Assembly: GCA_963816065.1 (NCBI GenBank)
Contig: CAWFJG010000016.1
Coordinates: 146,602-210,601, forward strand
DNA from: Roseiarcus sp963816065
Lineage (GTDB): Bacteria > Pseudomonadota > Alphaproteobacteria > Rhizobiales > Beijerinckiaceae
Direction: 5' to 3'
Length of the DNA: 64,000 nt
In this document: one piece after another, positions 45,802 to 54,345 of the stretch
Layout of the letters: each line of letters starts with the position of its first letter
How positions within the stretch are numbered: the first letter of the stretch is position 1
Program-made: the position numbers and the translations under genes
Notes under the pieces: generated by a model
The model's database searches: none
Told to the model about the DNA's origin: nothing
Seen by the model: only the letters and a program-made list of their open reading frames with translations

Positions 45802-46610
45802 TGTGTGATTCCCATCGCGCCGTCGTCAGCCGCCGCGCCAAGCGGAACAATCTCGATTGGAACTTCGCCCGCGCGCAATCGGTCGATCTCGACTTGGTCC
45901 GCGCCCTCGGTGGTGAAAATGCGGTCGAACTCTTTGAGCCGGCCGAACAGGTGGAGCGCGGACTTTCCAAACTTTGTGTGGTCGAAGGCGAGGAACGAGC
46001 GCTCCGCCGCCGCCTTCATGGCGATTTTTGCGCGTGTCAGCTCGCTTTCGTGGAGATACGCCGCTCCGCCGCGCACGCCGGCGGCGGAGAACACGCCGAG
46101 GTCGGCGCGCAAGCGTTCAAGCGCCATTTCGCAATCGACGCCGAGGAACGCATCGGTAACCGCGTTATAGTGGCCGCCGAGGCAGATGACCGAAATATCC
46201 TCATGGCGGATCAACGAAGACACGAGGCTCGCAGCGTTGGTGATGATGGTCAGCGGCTTGCGGTCGTCCAGGAACTCGGCGAGCGCCGCTATGGTCGTGC
46301 TGTCGTCGAGGATGACGGTCATCCCCGGTTCGATCAGGGTCGCGATATGCGCGACGAGCGCCCGCTTCGCTTCCGGGTGACGGCGCGCGCGATAGTTGAA
46401 GTTGCTTTCGAACACGACGCTCGACAAGATCGTCGCGCCTCCGTGCGTCTTGCGCACGCACCGCGCAGCGGCGAGTTGGTCGAGATCGCGGTGGATCGTC
46501 ATGCGGCTGACCGAGAACCGCTGGGCGAGTTCATCGACCGACATCGACTCGAGTTCGCACAGGCACTCGAGGATGAGCGCGCGGCGCTTTTCTCCGGTAG
46601 GGGCCGTCAT
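45798..46610 (-). CDS. DeoR family transcriptional regulator
   Basis: A 270-residue regulator. The N-terminal HTH (MSVDELAQRFSVSRMTIHRDLDQL) is followed by RKTHGGATILSSVVFE, the usual linker. The C-terminal phosphosugar-sensing DeoRC domain has VILDDSTTIAALAEFL, TIITNAASLVSSLI and FLAFDHTKFGKSALHLFG. DeoR repressors respond to phosphorylated sugars, so the product of the DhaK/DhaL kinase is a likely effector. It heads the minus-strand operon, with its stop overlapping dhaK. The start ATG at 46610 is preceded by a region with a perfect dyad. Confidence 0.92.
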   Translation of the reverse strand: MTAPTGEKRRALILECLCELESMSVDELAQRFSVSRMTIHRDLDQLAAARCVRKTHGGATILSSVVFESNFNYRARRHPEAKRALVAHIATLIEPGMTVILDDSTTIAALAEFLDDRKPLTIITNAASLVSSLIRHEDISVICLGGHYNAVTDAFLGVDCEMALERLRADLGVFSAAGVRGGAAYLHESELTRAKIAMKAAAERSFLAFDHTKFGKSALHLFGRLKEFDRIFTTEGADQVEIDRLRAGEVPIEIVPLGAAADDGAMGITQ

Positions 46611-47115
46611 GGCAGCCTGGCCCTCTTGCGGGGCGGACCATCCGCAGGCCTCGGCGGGACGAAGCCGATTGAACGCCGGGCGTGCACGCGCGAGGATGAG
46701 ATCATTGGTCTTTCCTCCCTTTCTCAAGAGACGCCTGCTTTTTCCCAAGAGACGCCTGGCGCTTCCGCCTGCTGTTGCCGGCGACCAATCCGCTGGCGTG
46801 GGAGGGGTTGGTTCACCCGCGACCCGCATCCACGCTCCAGACGCTCCCCGCGCTCTGGTGAACTCCATTTTCTAACATCAATGATGTTACATATATCAGC
46901 CGGACTGTCAAATGCGAGAAGCGCTCGGATCGCCGAAATACGGACATCGGCGCCGCCTGAGACATATTCGTTAATATTATCAATATATTATCGGCGCAGA
47001 TGGCGGCGCAATGCTCCGAGCGTCGGGCGCTCGGGTTGGACGCTCATTCACGTTGATGCGCTGGCCGTTCTGGCTCGCCAATCTGTGTCCGCGCCGCCTA
47101 CACGGAATCTCGCCG
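46611..47115. other. Regulatory region upstream of deoR
   Basis: About 500 bp between the deoR start and the isomerase stop. It contains the 17-bp palindrome at 46873-46889 and AT-rich sequence around 46970-46992 (TAATATTATC-AATATATTA). No gene is recognised. Confidence 0.5.
46873..46889. promoter_or_regulatory. Palindromic operator TAACATCAATGATGTTA
   Basis: An 8-bp perfect inverted repeat around a single central A. The half site TGATGTTACA recurs at 48146-48155, upstream of the isomerase gene. Location before deoR suggests autoregulation by the DeoR protein. Confidence 0.6.
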
Positions 47116-47886
47116 CTAAGCGCGCGGCTCCGCTGCGACCAGGCCAAGGATGTCGATGAAATCCTCTGCGTCCCAGGCGGCGCGTCCTATGAACAGGCCG
47201 TCGATATGCGGCTGGCTGACGAAGTCGCGGCAATTCCGCTTGTTGACGCTGCCGCCATAGATAATCGGCAACTCGGCGCCGACCGCTTCGGCGACCACGG
47301 ATTTTAGTTGTCGATGCTGTTCCTCGGCGAACTCTGCGCTCGCCGGCACGCCGCCGTCGCCGATCGACCAAACAGGCTCGTAGGCGATGAGCACTTTCCC
47401 TTCCGCCCGCGGTCCAACGCGGCTGAGCGCCATCTGCGTCTGGTGGGCGATAACCTCTGTGGTCCGCCCCGCCTCGCGCTCCGTTTTGGTGTCGCCGACG
47501 CAGACGAGCGCGATCAATCCGTGGCGCAGCGCCGCCTCGACCTTGAGTGCTACCGTCTCATTGGTTTCATTGAAGAATGCACGACGTTCGCTGTGGCCAA
47601 GCTCCACCAGCTGCGCCCCGCAATCCTTGACCATCACCGGGGAAACCTCGCCGGTCCACGCGCCTTCGTCCTCCCAATGCATGTTCTGGGCGCCGACACG
47701 CACGCCCGTCTTCGCAAGGATGCCGGCGACGATTGCAATCGACGGAAACGCGGGGACTACGAACGGGTTGACCCGCCCGGGCCGGACGATTGGCGATCGC
47801 AACAGCGCTTCAGCAAAGACGCGCGCCTCGGCGATCGTCTTGTGCATTTTCCAACTTGTACCAATCCACGGAATCTTGGTTCCCAC
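47116..47886 (-). CDS. Triosephosphate-isomerase-like protein, TpiB/EryH type (tetrulose phosphate isomerase)
   Basis: A 256-residue TIM barrel. Catalytic residues are K13 in IGTSWKMHK, the histidine in VELGHSERR and the glutamate in LIAYEPVWSIG. The phosphate loop is IIYGGSVNKRN with LFIGRAAWDAEDF. WIGTSWKMHKTIAEARVFAE and GAQNMHWEDEGAWTGEVSP are closer to the second TPI of erythritol loci (EryH, L-erythrulose-phosphate isomerase) than to glycolytic TpiA. It lies upstream of the deoR-dhaKL-ABC operon on the same strand and shares an operator half-site with it. A plain glycolytic triosephosphate isomerase is the alternative. Confidence 0.85.
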   Translation of the reverse strand: MGTKIPWIGTSWKMHKTIAEARVFAEALLRSPIVRPGRVNPFVVPAFPSIAIVAGILAKTGVRVGAQNMHWEDEGAWTGEVSPVMVKDCGAQLVELGHSERRAFFNETNETVALKVEAALRHGLIALVCVGDTKTEREAGRTTEVIAHQTQMALSRVGPRAEGKVLIAYEPVWSIGDGGVPASAEFAEEQHRQLKSVVAEAVGAELPIIYGGSVNKRNCRDFVSQPHIDGLFIGRAAWDAEDFIDILGLVAAEPRA

Positions 47887-48115
47887 GGGTCGCTACCCCC
47901 TTATCGTAAGCTGCGATCGGCGCGGCGCCGGCCGATTTCGTGCGATCCGGGAGATGTTCGCGTCCCGCTCTTGTCTGCGCGTCAATCCGCCCGGTCAGCA
48001 GCTATGAACTGAACGACGCCTGGCGCCGGGTTGCCGACATGAGCCGCCTCGTTCGATCTCATCCCTCTCGGCAGGCTCCAAGCGTCTCCGTCCAAAGGCC
48101 CTGCGATGATATCTA

Positions 48116-48155
48116 TAACATAGATTTCGTTAAGTCAATGCGATATGATGTTACA
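48116..48155. promoter_or_regulatory. Putative DeoR operator upstream of the isomerase gene
   Basis: Half-sites TAACAT (48116-48121) and ATGTTA (48148-48153) lie in AT-rich sequence, with TGATGTTACA identical to ten bases at the deoR operator. They sit about 230-270 bp upstream of the isomerase start. Shared control by the DeoR protein is inferred. Confidence 0.45.
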
Positions 48156-48321
48156 ATTGATGCCGTAAGGGGGCGCGCATCGTCGCGCTCATTCTGTCGG
48201 GTGGAGAGAGGAAGGGCCATCGCAAGACGGTCTTTCAAAGCGCCGCCGCTTTTCGAATTTGCCGGAGGCCCAGGACGCTCTTATAGCGCTAGCTGTTGGT
48301 CAAAGCAGAAACCGTCCTCCT

Positions 48322-48461
48322 CGTCATGGCCGGGCTCGACCCGGCCATCCACCGGCGCCGCCTCGAACTCTGGTTATCGTTGAACTCCGGGTTTGACATC
48401 AGAGGATTATAGCCAACCGGCTATGTTCTCGTGGATGGCCGGGTCGAGCCCGGCCATGACG
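48322..48461. repeat. Perfect 31-bp inverted repeat pair, rhizobial type
   Basis: The arm at 48322-48352 (beginning CGTCATGGCCGGGCTCG) is repeated exactly inverted at 48431-48461, separated by 78 bp. Each arm is itself palindromic (ATGGCCGGG and CCCGGCCAT). Such GGCCGGG palindromes are dispersed in rhizobial genomes. The RNA could form a long stable stem. Confidence 0.85.
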
Positions 48462-48767
48462 GCCCGCAGAACTGCCAGACGCCTTCGACTTACCAATACG
48501 AAACGCGATAAGAGCGCCCAGGATTTCGCGTTCTTTCAGCGGTCGGGGCCGAGCAATTCGGCGAAATTGCGATTCCGTTTCGCAGTTGCCGCGCTGAGGA
48601 TGCGCCCATGACCCCAAGGGCGTGAAGAACAATCTCTGCGCTCCCACGAAATCGACCTTCAGCTCATCGCCCGCGACGGGACGATCAGGAAGGCCTGCAA
48701 TGGTCGAACTCCGCCGTTCCGTCGAAAACAGGCGCGCCTTCCGAAACGCGGGGCCCGAGCCGCCTCG

Positions 48768-49773
48768 CTACCGCATGCGCGAAAAGATGTCGCGCAACGG
48801 GGCGCCGCCCCAGGCGGAGCTGACGAAGTCGTTGTGGTCGACGCCGCCTGCGTCGACGAAGGCGATCTCTCCGGGGGCGAGGCTCGCCGGCAGGCTGTCC
48901 TGGACTGCGAGACCCGCCTGCCGGAGCTCGGCCTCGACCGCCATGTTGCCGTCCTTCGAGGAGGTCGAATAGGCGCTGACGAAGAAGGCGCTGCGGCCCG
49001 GACCCCCGATCCAGCTGACGAACTTGTCGCGTTCGCCGTAAAGCGCGTCGAGCAAAACGACGCCCCGGATCCGCCCGGCGTCGCCGCCGACGGTCAGCGA
49101 ATAAACGGCCGGCAGATAGCCGCCGCTATAGGCGACGACGATCACCGGCATCCGACGGAAGGCGCCGCGCGCCCCCGGGTAGAACGCGCCGAGCTTGGCC
49201 TCGGCCTCGTCGAGGAAAGCGGCGAAGCCGCCCGGCGACCAGAACCGCCCCGCGCTCGAATTGGGCGCGTCATGGGCGAGCTGGGGGGCGACGAGCACGG
49301 CGTTGAGACCGGAATCGGCAAGCTGGCGGACGATCTGCTGCCGCGCGATCACGTCGCGTTCGAGGGTCGCGTTGTTGCCATGGAAGAAGACGACGATATG
49401 ACCGGGCCGGCTCGGGTCGAACGTCTCCGGCGCGGCGAGCAGCACCGTCCGGTCGTTGTAGGTCTGATCCTCCCACAGAAGGCCGCCGCGCGGGCTCGAA
49501 TGGCCGAGCCGGCCGTTGTCGTCGACGTCGAGGAACGGCCGCGTCTTGCCGGTCTCCTGATAGTTCGGGATCAGGCCGTGGTAGGGGAAGGCCGAGTTCT
49601 GGAACGCCGCGAGTTCGATGCTGGCCCCGTCGACCGACGGCGACGCCCGCCGGCTTGGCCCCAGCCTGACCCGGCGGCGCGACAGGGGGCGGCGCGGCGC
49701 AGCTTGCGAGCATCAGCGCGGCGCCGAGGGCGACGCCGGTCGAACGATGGTCGAGCGATAAGGAGCCCCGCAT
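48768..49773 (-). CDS. Lipoprotein with alpha/beta-hydrolase fold (frameshifted)
   Basis: About 335 residues. The N-terminus has a lipoprotein signal (ALGAALMLASC with the lipobox cysteine at 25) and a proline-rich stretch (AAPPPVAPPG). After a frame change near 49440-49600 the hydrolase part begins: LLAAPETFDPSRPGHIVVFF, HGNNATLERDVIA, LNAVLVAPQLAHDAP and VIVVAYSGGYLPAV, where the serine lies in a GxSxG-like elbow. GEIAFVDAGGVDHNDF supplies the likely histidine. It is predicted to be membrane-anchored in the envelope. The substrate is unknown. Confidence 0.7.
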
Positions 49774-50033
49774 CCAAACCCCTTAACAATCCCTTGGCGG
49801 GCGCAAAAGACCTTTCCAAAGGCCGCTTACGAAATCATGAACGCCCCGCCGTCCGCGCTCGCCAATTGCGGCGATCGCGCCGCCATCCCCTCGCCCCGTT
49901 GCGGGGAGAGGGTTAGGGTGATGGGTCGGGCGATTGGCCGCCCGGCTTGTCGCATCGCCCTCATCCCAACCGTCTCCGCGCAAACGGAGACAAGAGGCGC
50001 GATCGGTCGAGTTGATCAAGGGAGGGACGCCCC
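49774..50033. repeat. Intergenic region with REP-type palindromes
   Basis: Around 49879-49915 the sequence reads CCCCTCGCCCCGTTGCGGGG followed by AGAGGGTTAGGG, and around 49975-49990 TCTCCGCGCAAACGGAGA. These dyads resemble the repeats at 33001 and 32275. No gene is recognised. Confidence 0.6.
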
Positions 50034-51494
50034 ATGTTTTCCTGCGACGCCGCGGACGAGAAGGCAAGCGCGGGCGCGCATATCGGGTGCGCCTGCCATT
50101 CGACGGAAGTCCGTTCGATCGCCGGGCGGATCGACCGCGAGCTTTCGCGGCGAGGGTTCGTTGCGGGCGTCGGCGCCTCGCTCGCCGCGCTCGGCTTTGC
50201 GCCGCGCGCGGCGGCGCAAGCGTCCGACCCGGGCCGCCCCGTCGTCTTCTCGAATTTCCTGCTGTTCGACGGCAGGTCCAGAGCGCTGCGAGGCGGCCTT
50301 CGCCTCCTCGTCGAGCGCGGGCGGATCAAGGCGGTGGCCACGAACGACCTGTCGCCGCCCGATGGGGCGCAGGTCATCGACTGCGGCGGACGCACGCTGA
50401 TGCCGGGCATGATCGACGCCCATTGGCACACGATCTTCGCCGGGCTGCCGATCTCCGCGCTGATGGCCAGCGATATCGGCTTCATCCTGCTCGCCGCCGG
50501 CGCCGAGGCGAAGCGAACGCTGATGCGCGGCTTCACCACCGTGCGCGACCTCGGCGGCCCGTCCTTTGCGCTCAAGCAGGCGATCGACGAGGGCCTCGCG
50601 ATCGGCCCGCGCATCTATCCGTCGGGCGCCATGATCACGAGCAGCGGCGGCCATGGCGATCTACGTCCGCTCGCGGACATCCCACGAGCGGGGGCCGGCC
50701 CGCTGTCCATCGTCGAGCGCTCAGGCGCGGCCAGCATCGCCGACGGCGCCGACGAAGTGCGCTTGCGCGTGCGCGAACAGTTCATGCAGGGCGCTTCGCA
50801 GATCAAGCTCACCGGCAGCGGAGGCGTGTCGTCGCCGCGAACGACACTCGACATGTTGACGTACGACGAGGCCGAATTGCGCGCCGCGGTCGAGACCGCG
50901 GCCGACCGGCAGACCTATGTCGCGGTGCACGCCTATCCTTCGGTCGCCGTCCGGCGGGCGGTCGCGGCCGGCGCGCAATGCGTCGAGCACGGCCACCTCA
51001 TGGACGATGCGACGGCTCGCCTGCTGGCGGACAACGGCGTCTGGCTGAGCACCCAGCCGTTCTTGAGCGAGGAGGATACGGGCCCGCTCACGGGTCAGAG
51101 CCAGCAAAGCGCGCTTCGGGTGTTCGCCGGCTCGGACAGTGTCTATGCGCTGGCGAAAGAACACAAGATCAAGACGGCCTTCGGCTCGGATCTCCTGTTC
51201 TCCCCACGCTTGTCCGAGCGACAGGGCGTCATGCTCACCCACCTTGCGCGCTGGTACGACAACGCCGAAATTTTGCGCATGGCGACCGCCACAAATGGCG
51301 AATTGCTTGCCCTCTCGGGTCCGCGCAACCCTTATCCGGGCAAGCTCGGCGTGGTCGAAGAGGGAGCGCTCGCCGATCTTCTGCTGGTCGACGGCGATCC
51401 GCTGAAGGACATCGGCCTGATGGCGAGCCCGGAAACCTCTCTCCTCGTCATCATGAAGGACGGCAAGCTCTACAAGGACACGCGGCCGGCCTAA
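50034..51494 (+). CDS. Tat-exported amidohydrolase family protein
   Basis: A 486-residue metal-dependent hydrolase. The N-terminal region (residues about 1-62) contains SRRGFVAGVGASLAALGF, a twin-arginine signal, so export as a folded enzyme is expected. The barrel has MIDAHWHTIFAG (first metal HxH), the KLTGSGGVSS lysine region, VAVHAYPSVAVRRAVAAGAQ, CVEHGHLMD and FGSDLLFSP with the last aspartate. The composite C-terminal domain ends ADLLLVDGDPLKDIGLM. It resembles imidazolonepropionase/prolidase-like carboxypeptidases (peptidases of cyclic or dipeptide substrates). The start has a GGGAGG box. The substrate is not determinable. Confidence 0.85.
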   Translation: MFSCDAADEKASAGAHIGCACHSTEVRSIAGRIDRELSRRGFVAGVGASLAALGFAPRAAAQASDPGRPVVFSNFLLFDGRSRALRGGLRLLVERGRIKAVATNDLSPPDGAQVIDCGGRTLMPGMIDAHWHTIFAGLPISALMASDIGFILLAAGAEAKRTLMRGFTTVRDLGGPSFALKQAIDEGLAIGPRIYPSGAMITSSGGHGDLRPLADIPRAGAGPLSIVERSGAASIADGADEVRLRVREQFMQGASQIKLTGSGGVSSPRTTLDMLTYDEAELRAAVETAADRQTYVAVHAYPSVAVRRAVAAGAQCVEHGHLMDDATARLLADNGVWLSTQPFLSEEDTGPLTGQSQQSALRVFAGSDSVYALAKEHKIKTAFGSDLLFSPRLSERQGVMLTHLARWYDNAEILRMATATNGELLALSGPRNPYPGKLGVVEEGALADLLLVDGDPLKDIGLMASPETSLLVIMKDGKLYKDTRPA

Positions 51495-52074
51495 GCAGAT
51501 GTCTTTTGCCGGCCCGACGAAGGGACCGGGTGGGAGTTCGACCCTCGCCGCAAAGGCCACGAAGGACACAAGGAACGACGCGGGTTTGGCGCGTTTTCGT
51601 GATTCTTCATGGTCCTTGCGGTGAATTTTGCCTCGCGTGTTCGTTGGCCAGCGTGGCCGCCTTACAACCCGACCGCGCTCGGTTCCGCGCCCCGATTCAT
51701 CTGCCTGTTCTCTGCCTGTTTCGAGCCTGATAAGTGCCTGTTAACGACCTGTTCCGAGCCTGTTCGAGTCGCCTGTTCCATGCCACAACCATTAGGTTGT
51801 ATAGTCATCAACGCCATGATATTCCACGACTTTCTGGAATAGACGCCGGCCCTGGCAAAAATAAGCCGCCTGCTAGCAGGCAACCCGGATCGGGCCGGTC
51901 GGGGCGACAAGCCCCGAGCAGAGACTTTCGGGCCGCCTACAGCGAGCGTCTCCGCAGTCGCGAACAGGCGCGGTGCGCGTCGAATACGGCGATTCGGCGC
52001 TGCGAACCGGAAGGGTTAACCCGTTGTTGAGATTGCGGCGCCGAAGCTGCCGAGGTCCAGGCCAGAGGCGGCTC
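51495..52074. other. Intergenic region with second CCTGTT array
   Basis: About 580 bp between the amidohydrolase and mepA. It contains the 11-bp repeat array at 51703-51781 and the adjacent dyad ACAACC-ATTA-GGTTGT at 51785-51800. No credible protein is encoded. Confidence 0.5.
51703..51781 (+). repeat. Array of 11-bp GCCTGTT units (copy B)
   Basis: Seven units start at 51703, 51714, 51725, 51736, 51747, 51758 and 51771, mostly 11 bp apart. The internal order (GCCTGTTTCGA, GCCTGATAA, GCCTGTTAACG, ACCTGTTCCGA) is the same as in the copy at 1596-1662. Both are followed within 30 bp by GGTTGTA and, further on, by a related GACTT(C/T)CT segment, so about 150 bp appear homologous. Confidence 0.75.
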
Positions 52075-52980
52075 ATGCGTTCCACCATCCTTTGCCTTGC
52101 CGTGCTCGCCCTCGGGCCCGCCCCCGCGCGGGCGCAGGACGCGGGGACGCTCGATCCAAAGCCGCTGCCCCCGCTCGCCGACCCGACCAGCCCGAATTTG
52201 CCGGCCAAGCAGGTGTTCGGCCGCGCGCTGACCCCGCTCGAGGCCAAGGCGCGGTCGATCGGATATTACTGGCGCGGCTGTCTCGCCGGGGCCAAGGCGC
52301 TGCCGGTCGACGGCGAGTCGTGGCAGGTGGTGCGGCTGTCGCGCAACCGGATGTGGGGCAATCCGGCGATGATCGCATTCCTCGAGCGCTTCTCGCGCAA
52401 GGCGAAGGCGGAGGGAATCTGGAACGGCATTCTGGTCGGCGACATCTCCCAGCCGCGCGGCGGCCCGATGCTGACCGGCCACGCCTCGCATCAACTCGGC
52501 CTCGACGCCGACGTCTGGCTGACGCCGATGCCGGACCACACGCTTTCGCGCGCGGAGCGCGAGGAGATGTCGGCGGTCGACATGGTCGCCGAGGACGGAC
52601 TCTCCGTCGACCGGTCGCATTGGTCGGACGCCCAGGCGGGGATCATCGAGGCGGCGGCCGAGGTGCCCGCGGTCGACCGAATCTTCGTCAACGCCGCGAT
52701 CAAGAAGGCGCTGTGCGAGACCCACAGGGGCGAAGCCTGGATGAACCGGGTGCGCGCCTACTGGGGACACACCTATCACTTCCACATCCGCATCAAGTGC
52801 CCCAGCGGAGAAACGGAATGCGAGCCGCAGGACCCCCTGCCGCCCGGCGACGGTTGCGACAAGTCGCTCGCCTGGTGGTTCACCCCAGAGGCGCGTCACC
52901 CGGCCCCCGCCAAGCCGCGGCCGCCGCTGACCATGGCGCAACTGCCGCCCGAATGCCGGACGATGGTGTTGGAGAAATAG
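52075..52980 (+). CDS. mepA: Penicillin-insensitive murein endopeptidase
   Basis: A 301-residue periplasmic LAS-type metallopeptidase that cleaves D-alanyl-meso-diaminopimelyl cross-links. A signal peptide (MRSTILCLAVLALGPAPARA) is followed by the mature domain. The zinc ligands are in TGHASHQLGLDADVWLTP (H and D) and in WGHTYHFHIRI (HxH). Disulfide-type cysteines C-x..CP and the ETECEPQDPLP segment are typical. The start ATG at 52075 is chosen as it immediately precedes the signal. It is intact. Confidence 0.93.
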   Translation: MRSTILCLAVLALGPAPARAQDAGTLDPKPLPPLADPTSPNLPAKQVFGRALTPLEAKARSIGYYWRGCLAGAKALPVDGESWQVVRLSRNRMWGNPAMIAFLERFSRKAKAEGIWNGILVGDISQPRGGPMLTGHASHQLGLDADVWLTPMPDHTLSRAEREEMSAVDMVAEDGLSVDRSHWSDAQAGIIEAAAEVPAVDRIFVNAAIKKALCETHRGEAWMNRVRAYWGHTYHFHIRIKCPSGETECEPQDPLPPGDGCDKSLAWWFTPEARHPAPAKPRPPLTMAQLPPECRTMVLEK

Positions 52981-53010
52981 GCCGGCCGCCGCGCCTGACG
53001 TTCGAAAACC

Positions 53011-53346
53011 TTACGGCCCGAAACCGCCTTCATCGATATGGCCGAGCGGATCGCGCATCGGCTGGCCCGGGGTGGGCGGCGCCCCGTCGAGCGGCGAGTC
53101 GACATCATCGATGAGGACGACGGCCGAAGCGACGCAGAGGGCGAAAACGGCGATCGGCAGGCGGAGGACCGCGTTGCGCGGCGAGCGCAGGCCGAAGACC
53201 GCGAAGATGATCGCGAGCCCCGCGCTGCGCCCCGGCTTCGGAGCTTGGCTTTGCCGACGGGGTCGCGTAAGCCTCCAACTGTCCGCGGAGGTTCCGAGCA
53301 TGCTGTTCATCGCCACCTGTGTCGACAAGCCGCAAAGCCTGGACAT
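53011..53346 (-). CDS. Small membrane protein, hypothetical
   Basis: A frame of 111 codons. Only the second half (GLAIIFAVFGLRSPRNAVLR and LPIAVFALCVASAVVLIDDV) looks protein-like, with one or two hydrophobic segments and a polar tail. The first part overlaps the start of the YciI gene on the other strand, so the real start is probably further in. No family recognised. Confidence 0.35.
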   Translation of the reverse strand: MSRLCGLSTQVAMNSMLGTSADSWRLTRPRRQSQAPKPGRSAGLAIIFAVFGLRSPRNAVLRLPIAVFALCVASAVVLIDDVDSPLDGAPPTPGQPMRDPLGHIDEGGFGP

Positions 53347-53590
53347 GCGTCTGGCGAACCGGCCGGCGCATCTCGCCTACCTCGAGGGGCTCGGGTCCAG
53401 AGTGAAGGCCGGCGGCGCCATGCTGGCCGACGATCTCAAGACGCCGGTCGGCTCGATGCTGATCTTCGAGGGCGAGAGCGAAGAGGACATCCGGGCGATC
53501 CTCGCCGATGACCCCTACGCCCGCGCCGGCCTGTTTCAGAGCGTGACGCTCAAGCCCTGGCGCCAGGCGGTCGGCGCCCCGCTGGCGTGA
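53300..53590 (+). CDS. YciI family protein
   Basis: A 96-residue ferredoxin-like dimer protein. MLFIATCVDKPQSLDMRLAN, RPAHLAYLEGLGSRVKAGGA and LADDPYARAGLFQSV are the family pattern, with the histidine in RPAHLAYL and the aspartate in ADDPYA at the conserved cavity. YciI proteins are of unclear function; some are fused to or neighbours of redox and sigma-factor domains. The EVE-domain gene follows by 7 bp, so they are coexpressed. Confidence 0.93.
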   Translation: MLFIATCVDKPQSLDMRLANRPAHLAYLEGLGSRVKAGGAMLADDLKTPVGSMLIFEGESEEDIRAILADDPYARAGLFQSVTLKPWRQAVGAPLA

Positions 53591-53597
53591 GGACAGA

Positions 53598-54014
53598 ATG
53601 GCGCACTGGCTGTTCAAGAGCGAGCCGTCGGCCTGGTCGTTGGAGAAGCTCGCGGCCTGCGGCCCCGAGGGCACCGATTGGAGCGGGGTGCGCAATCATT
53701 CCGCCAAGCTCAACATGCAGGCGATGAAGCTTGGCGATCAGGGCTTCTTCTACCATTCCAACGTGGGCAAGGCGATTGTCGGGATCGTCGAGGTCTGCAA
53801 GGCCTACCGGCCCGACCCGAGCGATGCGACGGGCAAGTTCGGAATGGTCGACATCCGCGCGGTCAAGCCCTTGCCTCATCCCGTGACGCTCGAGGCGGTG
53901 AAGGCGGAAAAGCGCCTCGCGACCATGGCGCTCGTCGCCAATTCGCGCCTGTCGGTCCAGCCGGTCACGGACGACGAATGGGGCCTGGTCTGCCGGATGG
54001 GCGGGCTGCTTTAG
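53598..54014 (+). CDS. EVE domain-containing protein
   Basis: A 138-residue single EVE domain of the thymocyte-nuclear-protein-1 type. It starts MAHWLFKSEPSAWSLEKL with WSGVRNHSAKLNMQAMKLGD and GFFYHSNVGKAIVGIVEV, and GKFGMVDIRAVKPLPHPVTL; these are the aromatic-cage region and core strands. EVE domains belong to the PUA-like fold that reads modified bases in DNA or RNA. In bacteria they occur alone or in restriction systems. It pairs with YciI, an arrangement known in Proteobacteria. No modification gene is adjacent. Confidence 0.93.
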   Translation: MAHWLFKSEPSAWSLEKLAACGPEGTDWSGVRNHSAKLNMQAMKLGDQGFFYHSNVGKAIVGIVEVCKAYRPDPSDATGKFGMVDIRAVKPLPHPVTLEAVKAEKRLATMALVANSRLSVQPVTDDEWGLVCRMGGLL

Positions 54015-54139
54015 GGGTAGAAATGGGGACGCGGCGCCGAAGCGCGCGGTCGGCCAAGAACTTTCCTGCGACAGGAAACGCCCCTGCGAAAACCGCCGTT
54101 TGGCGAGCGGGAACAGAACTTCTGGCGTCTTTGAGCGGG

Positions 54140-54345
54140 TTAGCGCGAACGCGCCGCCACTTCCGCCATCTTTAGCGCGACCTCGGTCGGGGTGAGAATT
54201 TGCTTGCGGAAGAGAATGTTGGCGAAGGCGACGATCCAGCGCTCGTAATAGCTGAGCTTGCCGACCATTTCGGCCCCGAGCGCCTCGACGCCGCAGCGTT
54301 TCTCCTCGGTGTTGATAACGTCGCTGTGTTTCGGCATCCAAAATT
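54140..54345 (-). pseudogene. Nitrile-hydratase-beta-like fragment next to ISL3
   Basis: A short frame ending SYYERWIVAFANILFRKQ, ILTPTEVALKMAEVAARSR. This matches the helical part of nitrile hydratase/thiocyanate hydrolase beta-type or accessory proteins (YYERW..A....L.....LT..E...KM.EV). It may begin at an ATG at 54336 (MPKHSDVINTEEKRCG) or be cut by the ISL3 element. The usual cysteine-rich alpha subunit is absent from the window. The fragment alone would not be catalytic. Confidence 0.45.

Larger units (their letters stand above)
47887..48767. other. Long intergenic region with operator and large inverted repeat
   Basis: About 880 bp without a recognisable gene between the isomerase start and the lipoprotein stop. 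It includes the operator-like region at 48116-48155 and the 31-bp inverted repeats at 48322-48461. Confidence 0.5.

Noticed and set aside
54140..54345. A functional nitrile hydratase
   Set aside because: Only a short beta-like helical segment is present; no metal-binding alpha subunit (cysteine claw) is found.
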